Assembly: GCA_905215055.1 (NCBI GenBank)
Contig: CAJMOH010000002.1
Span: 62,001-126,000, forward strand
Direction of reading: 5' to 3'
DNA: 64,000 nt
Source: an uncultured bacterium
GTDB taxonomy: Bacteria > Bacillota > Clostridia > Oscillospirales > Acutalibacteraceae
How positions within the stretch are numbered: position 1 is the stretch's first letter; each line of letters starts with the position of its first letter. Below are positions 32,223-40,043 of this stretch, in pieces. Both the position numbers and the translations under genes were made by a program. The notes beneath the pieces were generated by a model. The model was not told the DNA's origin. It ran no database searches and saw nothing but the letters and a program-made list of their open reading frames with translations.

Positions 32223-32255
32223 GCTCTCCTCTCAATTTGCTGACAAAATCGCAGA

Positions 32256-32285
32256 AGGACCCCGCTTTTGGCGGGGTCCTTTTCT
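32256..32285 (+). terminator. Terminator of the carbohydrate ABC operon
   Basis: GGACCCCGC / GCGGGGTCC nine-base stem with a short T-rich loop and TTTT tail. Confidence 0.9.
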
Positions 32286-32433
32286 TATCCCTCCTGTGTG
32301 GCTTCACACGGCCCTGTAAGGCCCGTTTCCCGTTCGCAGGGGAAAAGAATATTCTATTCTCTCAAAAGCCCTTACAGAGTCTCTCAGGCGAAACAATGAG
32401 AAAAGTGGTTCTGCCACGCAAAACCGCTCTCCT

Positions 32434-33636
32434 TCACGGGGATCCTTGCTTCTCCAGCTCCACAGCCAGCGCCTCTGGGACAGCGCCGCTGAAAACGGGC
32501 AGCCAGGTGACGGTCTCCGCCAGCTCAAACCGCAGCGCGGACAGGGCCACGCGGGTACTCCGCTCTCCCTGGCTTTGGGATTGGATGCCCACCAGCACCG
32601 CCGCGGGACCGTCCTCCCCTTTCATCACAGCGGTGGCAGCTGTCTCCTCCTGGGGTGTGTCCTTCACCTGGATGACTGCCACCGAGCGGGCGCCGCCGAT
32701 GATGCCAATGCTGGCAGCCTGGGGAGCCTGCTCCTCCCCGGGCGCTGTGGCCAACAGGGCGGAGGGACCGTCCTCCCCGCCAATGAAACCCCAGCTGCTG
32801 CCCTCTACCGGCTTGGGCCGCATAAGGTCCCCCTCTTCCGTGTCCCGCAGAGCAAAGCCCTCCAGGTCTGGGTCCAGGGTGTAGGCCAAACGCCACAGAT
32901 GGGTGGGAGACTCCCAGCTCTCCAGAAAGCCGGGGTCCTTCAGAGTGTCGGGAGCCAGCTCCTGGGCGGTGAGAACGCACCTCTCCCCTGTCTGGGGATG
33001 GGTCAGCTCCACCCGCTCCCCTGCCCGGACCTGAAACGGCTCTCCCGGCAGGCCGGGGGCTTCCGCCTCCAGGCACAGGGAAAGCTCCTCCATCTGGCGG
33101 GGACAGCTCCAGGGGAAGGCGCAGCGCCAGATATTCCAGCACTGGGCCGGGTTCAAGTCATAGCAGCGGACAGCGGCAAGGGCCTCCTCCCCCTCTTCCG
33201 GCAGGAAGGACAGATACTCCACCCCGGAGCTGCGGCCCATCGGAACCTCCTCCCCATCGATCCGCGCCTCCCCGCGAAAGGAAAAGGACATGGGGCTTTC
33301 CGCCTCGATGCGGGCAGCCTCTGCCGGGGTGAAATTCCTGGTATCGTTTTTCCCGATTTCGGGGGTCCAGCCCCACTGTTTCAGGAAGCGCTTCACGGAG
33401 TCCGGGTCTACCTGACGGCAAAGGTCCACCACCAGCGCCTTTTCCGTAGAGTACACCCCCGGCACCACCCAGCGGGAACCGCCCCACTGGAATTCTCCCC
33501 GAAAGGGCAGCCGAACGCCGGGCCGTTCGCCGCTGTTGGCATTCCAAAAGCTGGCGGAGCTGGTGACATACAGGGAGTCCCTTCCTCCGGCCGGGCGGAC
33601 AGGCTCCTGTCCCGCCCCTTGTTTCTGACGGTCCAT
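32434..33636 (-). CDS. Unrecognised protein with three GGxDGP-like repeats
   Basis: 400 residues without signal peptide or membrane segment. I do not recognise the fold. Residues 20-275 contain many Trp and acidic residues (FQWGGSRWVVPGVYS, FLKQWGWTP). Residues 281-349 carry three spaced copies of one short motif: SWGFIGGEDGPSALLA (281-296), SIGIIGGARSVAVIQV (309-324) and ATAVMKGEDGPAAVLV (334-349). The consensus IGIIGGxDGPTAI is like the motif of Na+-translocating decarboxylase beta subunits, but the rest of the protein is soluble. GGAGAtggt precedes the ATG. It is a single gene, convergent with the ABC operon. Confidence 0.75.
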   Translation of the reverse strand: MDRQKQGAGQEPVRPAGGRDSLYVTSSASFWNANSGERPGVRLPFRGEFQWGGSRWVVPGVYSTEKALVVDLCRQVDPDSVKRFLKQWGWTPEIGKNDTRNFTPAEAARIEAESPMSFSFRGEARIDGEEVPMGRSSGVEYLSFLPEEGEEALAAVRCYDLNPAQCWNIWRCAFPWSCPRQMEELSLCLEAEAPGLPGEPFQVRAGERVELTHPQTGERCVLTAQELAPDTLKDPGFLESWESPTHLWRLAYTLDPDLEGFALRDTEEGDLMRPKPVEGSSWGFIGGEDGPSALLATAPGEEQAPQAASIGIIGGARSVAVIQVKDTPQEETAATAVMKGEDGPAAVLVGIQSQSQGERSTRVALSALRFELAETVTWLPVFSGAVPEALAVELEKQGSP

Positions 33637-33685
33637 ACCATCTCCTCCTTTTCTCCATCCTACACCTGTGAAGCAGGCTTGTCAA

Positions 33686-33714
33686 CAAAAAAGCCCCAGG
33701 CGCGCTGCCTGGGG
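33686..33714 (-). terminator. Terminator of the 2-oxoacid oxidoreductase operon
   Basis: CCCCAGGC / GCCTGGGG stem; in the minus direction a run of six Ts follows (A-run at 33687-33692). It lies 22 bases beyond the gamma-subunit stop. Confidence 0.85.
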
Positions 33715-33735
33715 TTTTCCTGTATGTTCGCTCGA

Positions 33736-34290
33736 TTATTGGGCCTGACCGATCTGGATGGCCTTGCGGTTGAAGTCCAGCATTTGGGCCTTCCGGGCGG
33801 GAACACAGTGCTGCACCGCCTGATCCAGAATGTCCGCGTCGCAGAACTTGTAGTCGCCCTCGGCCATGCAGACCTCCTGGAACAGCTTGCCCACCAGGAT
33901 CATGTTGGACAGGCCGGAAATTCCGTTTTCGTCCGCCAGAGCCGTGGAGGGTACATAGTACACGGTCACGTCGTCCCGCTCCACCTTCTTGTCGATCAGA
34001 CTGGAGTCCACAATGACCACGCCGCCCGGCTCCACCGCGTCGATAAACTTGTCAAAGGAGGGCAGGTTCATGGCGATGAGCACATTGGGGTTTGTCACCA
34101 GAGGAGAGCCAATGGCCTCGTCGGAGATGCACACGCTGCAGTTGGCGGTGCCGCCCCGCATTTCCGGACCGTAGGAGGGCAGCCAGGAAAGCTGCTTGTT
34201 GGCGATCAGCGCGGCGTTGGCAACCACCTTGCCGGCGAACAGCACGCCCTGGCCTCCAAAGCCAGCGAAGAGGATGTTCAGATTTTTCAT
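33736..34290 (-). CDS. 2-oxoacid:ferredoxin oxidoreductase, gamma subunit
   Basis: 184 residues, the usual size. NILFAGFGGQGVLFAGKV at the N-terminus and SWLPSYGPEMRGGTANCSV are hallmark gamma-domain segments. It completes a four-subunit enzyme that decarboxylates a 2-oxoacid to acyl-CoA and reduces ferredoxin. It overlaps the beta-subunit gene by four bases (ATGA), so translation is coupled, and is the last gene of the operon. Confidence 0.92.
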   Translation of the reverse strand: MKNLNILFAGFGGQGVLFAGKVVANAALIANKQLSWLPSYGPEMRGGTANCSVCISDEAIGSPLVTNPNVLIAMNLPSFDKFIDAVEPGGVVIVDSSLIDKKVERDDVTVYYVPSTALADENGISGLSNMILVGKLFQEVCMAEGDYKFCDADILDQAVQHCVPARKAQMLDFNRKAIQIGQAQ

Positions 34291-35039
34291 TTCTTGACGC
34301 CCTCCTCTACATCTTTATAGACGCCCAAGGGGTAATAGGGGATCATGTTGTCGTTCAGCCACTTGATGGCCTCCACAGGAGACAGGCCCCAGTTGGTGGG
34401 ACAGGTGGAAAGCACTTCCACAATGGAATAGCCCTTGCCGTCAATCTGGTTCTGGAAAGCCTTCTTAATGGCCTTCCGGGCGATGTTCACGTTTTTCACG
34501 CAGTCCACCGTGACCCGCTGGGCAAAGGCCACGCCGTCCAGGGTGGAGAGCATCTCGCACACCCGCACAGGATAGCCCGCGGTGTTGGTATCCCGGCCAT
34601 AGGGAGTGGTCTGGGTGATCTGGCCCGGCAGGGATGTGGGGGCCATCTGGCCGCCGGTCATGCCGTAAATGGCGTTGTTGATGAAGATGACGGTGATGTT
34701 CTCGCCCCGGGTGGCGGCGTGAACCGTTTCGGCGGTGCCGATGGCGGCCAGGTCGCCGTCGCCCTGATAGGTAAAGATCACGTTGTCGGGGCGGGCGCGC
34801 TTCAGGCCGGTAGCCACCGCCTGGGCGCGGCCGTGGGGAGCCTGCACCATATCGCAGGAGAAATAGTCGTAGCACATGACCGAGCAGCCAACAGAGGCGA
34901 CGCCCACTGTTTTGCCCTCTACGCCCAGCTCCTCAATGGCCTGGGCCACCAGACGGTGGACAATGCCGTGGGTGCAGCCGGGACAGTAGTGCATAGGCGC
35001 GTCCGTGAGAGTGGACGGTTTTTGAAATACAATAGCCAT
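34287..35039 (-). CDS. 2-oxoacid:ferredoxin oxidoreductase, beta (TPP-binding) subunit
   Basis: 250 residues from ATG 35039. YCPGCTHGIVHRLV near the N-terminus, CSVMCYDYF and the TPP/Mg motif GDGDLAAIGTAE ... NNAIYGMTGGQ are clear. This subunit binds thiamine diphosphate; the short KorB/VorA-like form relies on the separate ferredoxin subunit. AAGGTG lies upstream. Confidence 0.93.
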   Translation of the reverse strand: MAIVFQKPSTLTDAPMHYCPGCTHGIVHRLVAQAIEELGVEGKTVGVASVGCSVMCYDYFSCDMVQAPHGRAQAVATGLKRARPDNVIFTYQGDGDLAAIGTAETVHAATRGENITVIFINNAIYGMTGGQMAPTSLPGQITQTTPYGRDTNTAGYPVRVCEMLSTLDGVAFAQRVTVDCVKNVNIARKAIKKAFQNQIDGKGYSIVEVLSTCPTNWGLSPVEAIKWLNDNMIPYYPLGVYKDVEEGVKK

Positions 35040-35098
35040 AGTCAATTCACCTTTCCGGTTGGAAGGAGCCTGTTCCTCCCATCCTAATTTTTCTCGCT

Positions 35099-36145
35099 TT
35101 ACAGCAGCGCTTCAATCTGTTCCAGCACCTCGGCGGGAGTGGGAATCATGCCGCCGGTGCGCCCGTAAAAGTGAACCGGCACCTTGCAGTCGATGGCCAG
35201 CTTCACGTCGTCCACCATCTGGCCCATGCTCATCTCCACCGCCAGGAAGCTCTTGGCGTGGGAGGCGGCGCGGTTCAGCGCCTCTGTGGGGAAGGGCCAC
35301 AGGGTAATGGGACGGACCAGGCCGGCCTTGATGCCCTTTTCCCGGGCCTTGTTCACAGCGCTGCGGGCCACGCGGGAGGAGGCGCCATAAGCCACCAGCA
35401 CAATGTCCGCGTCGTCGGTGAGGTACTCCTCGGCCATCTGCTCGCTCCGCTTTACAATCTCATACCGCTGGAAACGCTCCCGCACCAGCTCCTCCAGCTT
35501 TTCCGGGGTCAGGTACAGGGAATTGATGATGTTGTGGGGGCGCTTGCCGCCGTGACCCTTGGCGGCCCATTCCTTTTCGGGCAGCTGTACAGAGCCTTCC
35601 TCGGGCAGCTCCACAGGCTCCATCATCTGGCCCAGCATGCCGTCCGCCAAAATCATGGCGGGCATGCGGTACTTGTCGGCGGTGTCAAAGGCGTGGGAGA
35701 TCAGGTCCACCATCTCCTGCACCGTGGAGGGTGCAAAGACAAGAATCTGGAAATCGCCGTGACCGGTGGCCTTGGTGGCCTGCCAGTAATCCGACTGGCT
35801 GGGCTGGATGCCGCCCAGGCCGGGGCCGCCCCGCTGGACGTTGATAATCACGGCGGGCAGGTCAGAGCCGGCGATGTAGGAAATACCCTCGCCCTTCAGG
35901 CTGATGCCGGGGGAGGAGGAGGAGGTCATGGCCCGCACACCGGCAGCGGAGGCGCCCAGCACCATGTTGATGGCGGCAATTTCAGACTCCGCCTGGAGGT
36001 AGGTGCCGCCCACCTGGGGCATGCGCTTGGACATATACGCCGCCAGCTCGGTCTGGGGCGTGATGGGATAGCCGAAGAAATGATGGCAGCCGGCGCGGAT
36101 AGCGGCCTCCGCCAGCGCCTCGTTGCCCTTCATCAAAACTTTCAT
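35099..36145 (-). CDS. vorB: 2-oxoacid:ferredoxin oxidoreductase, alpha subunit (VorB/KorA type)
   Basis: 348 residues from ATG 36145. KGNEALAEAAIRAG, FGYPITPQTELAAYM and AESEIAAINMVLGASAAG define the pyrimidine-binding domain; SSSSPGISLKGEGISY follows. Clostridial homologues are annotated as branched-chain 2-oxoacid (3-methyl-2-oxobutanoate) oxidoreductase VorB, but 2-oxoglutarate or another 2-oxoacid is possible. AAGAAAGGA is nine bases before this ATG; the ATG at 36154 would directly abut it. Confidence 0.9.
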   Translation of the reverse strand: MKVLMKGNEALAEAAIRAGCHHFFGYPITPQTELAAYMSKRMPQVGGTYLQAESEIAAINMVLGASAAGVRAMTSSSSPGISLKGEGISYIAGSDLPAVIINVQRGGPGLGGIQPSQSDYWQATKATGHGDFQILVFAPSTVQEMVDLISHAFDTADKYRMPAMILADGMLGQMMEPVELPEEGSVQLPEKEWAAKGHGGKRPHNIINSLYLTPEKLEELVRERFQRYEIVKRSEQMAEEYLTDDADIVLVAYGASSRVARSAVNKAREKGIKAGLVRPITLWPFPTEALNRAASHAKSFLAVEMSMGQMVDDVKLAIDCKVPVHFYGRTGGMIPTPAEVLEQIEALL

Positions 36146-36193
36146 AAGGTTCATTCCTTTCTTGCGGGACGGCAGACGCCCCACAGAGTAATT

Positions 36194-36400
36194 TTACCGT
36201 TCTACCGTAATGGCCGTGTCGGGGCACATGGTGGCGCAGGAGGCGCAGCCAACGCACTTGTCCGGCTCCACCAGCTGGGCCGGATGATAGCCCTTGGCGT
36301 TCAGGCGGGTCTTGTCCAGGGCGATGATCTTCAGCGGACATGCGTGAACGCACATGCCGCAGCCCTTGCAGACCTTTTCATCCACAATGATCTTTGCCAT
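36194..36400 (-). CDS. Ferredoxin-type delta subunit, 2 x [4Fe-4S]
   Basis: 68 residues with two CxxCxxCxxxC clusters: CKGCGMCVHACP and CVGCASCATMCP. It is the electron-accepting subunit of the 2-oxoacid oxidoreductase and the first gene of the operon. AAGGAGGG precedes the ATG. Operon order is delta-alpha-beta-gamma, as in Kor/Vor operons. Confidence 0.93.
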   Translation of the reverse strand: MAKIIVDEKVCKGCGMCVHACPLKIIALDKTRLNAKGYHPAQLVEPDKCVGCASCATMCPDTAITVER

Positions 36401-36501
36401 ATCGTTTTCCCTCCTTCAAGGATTTTTCTCTATTTTTTCATGTTTTGGACGGTTGACAAACCAGCCGCGCGCTGGGCTTTGAGAGCCCTTCGCCAGCAGT
36501 C

Positions 36502-37170
36502 TTACTCCCACAGAAACCTCACATACCGCTTGACAGGCTTAAAGCCCTCTGGCAGCGTCTCCCCCGGCCGCAGGGCGAAATCCGGGGCGGTGGAGTACAG
36601 CAAGGGCAGGCCAGTAAGCTCCGCCGTTTTCCGGGCGAAGTCCAGGGCGGCGGTTAAGGTATCCAGCCTGGTCTCCACGCCCAGGTGAGAGTTGTTCACC
36701 AGGGCGGTGGCCTTCAGGCGGCTGGCGGCCTCTATCTCCCCCAGCAGCGCGGCGGCCTCCTCCGGTGTTTGGGACAGCACCCGGTACCGGTTGATCACAT
36801 ACAGCATGTCGTATCCCGCCTGGTCCAGCAGGGCGTGCAGGCCGCCCAGGGCGGTCACTCCCGCGTCGTCCCCCCCGGCGTCGATAAACACCCGGCCGGC
36901 TGCTTCCTCAAAGATGGAATACAGCTCTGGGGGCAGCGTGGGCGTGTCCAGAGTGGTGCCGGCAAACACAGGGGCAATGAGCCTGACGCCCCGCTCCTGA
37001 AGCAGCCCTCCATATTCCGAGGAACGGAAATAGGGGTTGACAATGTCCAGGTCCGCCACAGTGACCCTCTCCCCTGCCGCCGCTACTTCCAGGGCCAGGT
37101 TGAGAGCCAGGTTTGTTTTGCCGCAGCCATAGTGACCGCAGATGACGGTAATGCGGGCTTGCTCGCTCAT
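36502..37170 (-). CDS. P-loop nucleotide-binding protein
   Basis: 222 residues from ATG 37170 (GGAGGAAATT upstream). The N-terminal Walker A is GHYGCGKTNLALNLA, followed by VTVADLDIVNPYFRSSE and FIDAGGDDAGVTAL, as in MinD/CobQ/ParA-like ATPases. DIVNPYFRS is typical of a clostridial family often found beside ferredoxin oxidoreductases. The role is unknown; metal-cluster or complex assembly is a guess from the neighbourhood. It has its own promoter and lies about 100 bases upstream of the vor operon. Confidence 0.8.
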   Translation of the reverse strand: MSEQARITVICGHYGCGKTNLALNLALEVAAAGERVTVADLDIVNPYFRSSEYGGLLQERGVRLIAPVFAGTTLDTPTLPPELYSIFEEAAGRVFIDAGGDDAGVTALGGLHALLDQAGYDMLYVINRYRVLSQTPEEAAALLGEIEAASRLKATALVNNSHLGVETRLDTLTAALDFARKTAELTGLPLLYSTAPDFALRPGETLPEGFKPVKRYVRFLWE

Positions 37171-37254
37171 AATTTCCTCCAGACACAGGATTTTCCCAGA
37201 TTTTTTGCAGGAAAGTTTTTCCGCTCCTGCATTTCCAAGGCTGAATACTTCATA

Positions 37255-37283
37255 ATAGTACCACAAAAAGAGGCAGTTTTCAA
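37255..37283 (-). promoter_or_regulatory. Promoter of the P-loop protein gene
   Basis: On the minus strand: TTGAAA (37278-37283), 17 bases, TACTAT (37255-37260). Confidence 0.65.
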
Positions 37284-37544
37284 CATGAAAGATCGCTTTA
37301 AATCGCTAAATCTTGGGGCTGCCGGGATTTTTCGGCACAATCCACAGTTTCAGGAAAAATGCCATTCAAGCTCTGTTCATAAATTCATTACGGAACCTTC
37401 AAAATCTGCTGATACCTTCTTCACAATTATGGGGTAGACTGTAATCACTGAAACGGGAAGGGATGTGATACACAGACAGACGGAAAAAAACTCCTCTTGT
37501 GAAAACGATTCTCTCTTTCATACATTTTTTACTATACTCCTATT

Positions 37545-37660
37545 TACTGTCCTTCGATGGGGCCAGGATTGGCAACAGCCGGTCCGCCGCCAAAGCCCCA
37601 TCGTCGCGGCAGACCAAAAATTCTCGCTCCTGCCTCTTTTGGGCAGGGGCGTTTTTAATT
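37545..37660 (+). ncRNA. Candidate structured RNA with intrinsic terminator
   Basis: A TATACT lies near 37533. GATGGGGC (37556-37563) pairs perfectly with GCCCCATC (37595-37602), and inside it TTGGC pairs with GCCAA. An intrinsic terminator follows at about 37627-37655: CGCTCCTGCC / GGGCAGGGGCG with TTTTT. No ORF fits. It does not match T-box, c-di-GMP, TPP, SAM, fluoride or ZTP motifs as I know them. It could be a small RNA or an attenuating leader of spoIVB. Confidence 0.4.
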
Positions 37661-37698
37661 GTCAAAATAAAATCCATCCCGGGTGGCACAGTAAATCC

Positions 37699-37734
37699 GG
37701 GCGCGAAAAAAATTGTTTTTCGCAATCCGCGCCC
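37699..37734 (+). promoter_or_regulatory. Two mutually exclusive hairpins before spoIVB
   Basis: GGGCGCG (from 37699) can pair with CGCGCCC (to 37733). The same region can instead form GCGAAAAA / TTTTTCGC. The two structures share bases and lie 60 bases before the spoIVB ATG. Confidence 0.35.
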
Positions 37735-37792
37735 AGGAAAGGGATGAATTGCCATAAAAGCTTTTTGGAAACACTGGAACAAGCAGACCGCC

Positions 37793-38923
37793 ATGAAGGC
37801 TGTCAAGCTCTTTGCCCTGAGCGTGGGCGCCACCGCCCTGTGCATGCTGGGTTGTCTGGGATTTTTGCAGGACGGGGAACCCGCTGCCCTGGAGGCCTCC
37901 ATTTTCAACGGCGGAAAGGAATTTCCCAAAGACCAGGAAAGTACCCAGGCGGCCTCCACCCCTGTGTCCCAGGAGGAGCCTGGAGAGGTGATCCCTCTGG
38001 GTACCACCTTTGGGATCAAGCTGTTCACCGACGGGGTCATTGTGGCCTCTCTCTCGGACATTTACACAGAGAGCGGTGTGTGCTGCCCAGCGGCGGAGGC
38101 GGGGATTCTGCCGGGGGACTATTTGCTTCAGGCGGACGGCCGGGACATTCCCGACAACGCCGCCCTGGCCAGCTATATTGGCAGCAGCCAGGGCCAGCCC
38201 ATCACCCTTCAGGTTCGGCGGAACAACGAGACTTTTCAGGTCCAGGTCACACCGGTGTACGGAGAGGGCTCCTTCAAAACAGGCATGTGGGTGCGGGACA
38301 GCGCGGCCGGCATTGGCACCCTGACCTTTTACGACCCGGAGTCCGGGCTGTTTGCCGGTCTGGGCCACGGCATCTGTGACATGGACACCAACGGCGTGAT
38401 GGCTCTAAAGTCCGGGGAACCAGCGCCCATCACTCTCAGCGGCATCGTCAAGGGCGAGGCAAACAGCCCTGGTCAGCTGCGGGGCTACTTCTCCTCTGAC
38501 GAGAGCCTGGGAACGCTGCTGGCCAACCGGGAAACCGGCGTATTCGGCACCTTGAACCAGGCCCCCACCGGAAAAACTGTGGAGATTCTCTCCCGGGAGG
38601 AGGTGGAGGTTGGTCCGGTGCAGCTCCTGGCCAGCATTGACGAAAACGGTCCGCAGCTGTATGAGGGGGAGATCAAGGAGATTGTCAACAGGGACCAACA
38701 GACAAAAAACCTGGTGGTCCAGGTGACGGACCCCAGGCTTTTGCAGGCCACCGGCGGCATTGTGCAGGGCATGAGCGGCTGTCCCATTCTGCAAAACGGG
38801 AAATTGGCAGGCGCCATCACCCACGTCTTTACAGAGGACCCCACAACAGGATATGGTATCTTTGCTCAGGTTCTTTGGGAAGAATGCAAAAGATGTGGTG
38901 TGGCGAATTTTCTCGAACCGTGA
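37793..38923 (+). CDS. spoIVB: SpoIVB peptidase
   Basis: 376 residues. An N-terminal hydrophobic segment is followed by a PDZ domain (about residues 75-155, GILPGDYLLQADGRDIPDN) and the S55 peptidase domain. The catalytic residues are readable: His192 in LGHGICD, Asp313 in VTDPRLL and Ser328 in GMSGCPIL. SpoIVB is made in the forespore under sigma-G and triggers pro-sigma-K processing in the mother cell. spo0A follows 135 bases later, the classic spoIVB-spo0A order. The ribosome site before ATG 37793 is weak. Confidence 0.95.
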   Translation: MKAVKLFALSVGATALCMLGCLGFLQDGEPAALEASIFNGGKEFPKDQESTQAASTPVSQEEPGEVIPLGTTFGIKLFTDGVIVASLSDIYTESGVCCPAAEAGILPGDYLLQADGRDIPDNAALASYIGSSQGQPITLQVRRNNETFQVQVTPVYGEGSFKTGMWVRDSAAGIGTLTFYDPESGLFAGLGHGICDMDTNGVMALKSGEPAPITLSGIVKGEANSPGQLRGYFSSDESLGTLLANRETGVFGTLNQAPTGKTVEILSREEVEVGPVQLLASIDENGPQLYEGEIKEIVNRDQQTKNLVVQVTDPRLLQATGGIVQGMSGCPILQNGKLAGAITHVFTEDPTTGYGIFAQVLWEECKRCGVANFLEP

Positions 38924-38995
38924 AAAAGACCGGTTTTAAGCCAAATTTCAACCTTTTTCGGCATGATAATTTTCTAGATTTTTCCTGCAAACCAC

Positions 38996-39024
38996 TTGCC
39001 TTTGGACGGATCTTGTGGTAAAAT
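38996..39024 (+). promoter_or_regulatory. Probable spo0A promoter
   Basis: TTGCCT (38996-39001), 17 bases, TAAAAT (39019-39024), about 35 bases before the ATG. Confidence 0.45.
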
Positions 39025-39058
39025 TTTTTCACAATAAATCATTGCCAGGAGGTTCGTC

Positions 39059-39823
39059 ATGGAAAAAGAAAGCAAGGTTCTTATCAGTTCGGACGACGGC
39101 GAATGGAGCCGTGAACCGATTCAGAAATTATCCCAGCGCGGGGTGCGCCCTCTTTTTCTCAAGCGGGACAGCACCCTGCTTCTGGGTAAAATTCGGGAAG
39201 AGCGGCCGCAGCTTGTGGTGATGGATTTTCTCATGCCAGGCCTGGACGCCATTGGGATTATCCACACAGTCTCCCAAGACCCGTCTGTGGAAAATCCCCT
39301 TTACATAGTGACTTCCTCCTATACCAACCCCATGATTGAGCGGGAAATCTCCGCGGCTGGCGCGGCCTATTTTGCCCTGGCCCCCTATGACCAGAACGAA
39401 ATGGCCGAGCGGATTCTCTCTCTGCTGTCCATGAAGGGCAAGCATTTCGACTCGGAGCCCGCCAGCGCCAGCCTGCGCCTTCAGGTTACTGAGATTCTTC
39501 ACCAGATTGGCGTGCCGGCCCATATCAAGGGGTATCACTATCTGCGGGATTCCATCCTGATGGCGGTGGAGGACCCGGAGATCATCAACGCGGTGACAAA
39601 GCAGCTCTATCCCAGCGTGGCAAAGCGCTATAACACCACCAGCTCCCGGGTGGAGCGGGCCATTCGCCACGCCATTGAGGTGGCCTGGGACCGGGGCGAT
39701 GTGGATGTGCTGAACTCCTACTTCGGCTATACCATTCACAACACCCGGGGCAAGCCCACCAACAGCGAGTTTATCGCCATGATCTCTGACAAGCTCTGCC
39801 TGCAGATGGCCAGCGCCTCCTGA
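39059..39823 (+). CDS. spo0A: Sporulation master regulator Spo0A, with divergent receiver domain
   Basis: 254 residues. The C-terminal DNA-binding domain (about 145-254) is strongly conserved: HQIGVPAHIKGYHYLRDSI, NTTSSRVERAIRHAIEVAW and KPTNSEFIAMISDKL. The receiver has the phospho-acceptor Asp56 in VVMDFLMPGLD and Thr85 in IVTSSYTN. However, the usual Lys of YFxLKPFD is Ala108 (YFALAPYD), and the N-terminal acidic pair is shifted (VLISSDDGEW). AGGAGG precedes the ATG. It probably still governs spoIIE (0A-box-like site above that gene), but its phosphorylation response may differ from the standard. Confidence 0.95.
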   Translation: MEKESKVLISSDDGEWSREPIQKLSQRGVRPLFLKRDSTLLLGKIREERPQLVVMDFLMPGLDAIGIIHTVSQDPSVENPLYIVTSSYTNPMIEREISAAGAAYFALAPYDQNEMAERILSLLSMKGKHFDSEPASASLRLQVTEILHQIGVPAHIKGYHYLRDSILMAVEDPEIINAVTKQLYPSVAKRYNTTSSRVERAIRHAIEVAWDRGDVDVLNSYFGYTIHNTRGKPTNSEFIAMISDKLCLQMASAS

Positions 39824-39925
39824 CATGAGTAAGCATACTATAAAGCCAACGCTGTTTTTGTCGAAACATGGGGGAACGTCCCATTTTCTTGTAAAAAAAC
39901 TGTGAACAGCCGCAATATCTAGTAG

Positions 39926-39961
39926 AAATCCGGCGGATAGAATCATCCGCCGGATTTTACT
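39926..39961 (+). terminator. Terminator after spo0A
   Basis: AAATCCGGCGGAT / ATCCGCCGGATTT thirteen-base perfect stem with a six-base loop and T-rich end. The MFS gene converges from the other side. Confidence 0.85.
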
Positions 39962-40043
39962 GTTATAGGCGCTATCAGTGGTTATACGTCCTGTCCGGTC
40001 CCCTTGTCTATCCAATTTCGCAAGGCAGCGGCCAGAAAAGCTA

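Noticed and set aside
37681..37700. GGGTGGCACAG resembling the T-box antiterminator sequence
   Set aside because: It diverges after GGGTGGCAC, and no stem I, specifier loop or downstream amino acid gene is present.
37465..38379. Plus-strand frame overlapping spoIVB in another phase
   Set aside because: Composition is shadow-like, and spoIVB in the other frame has all catalytic residues.
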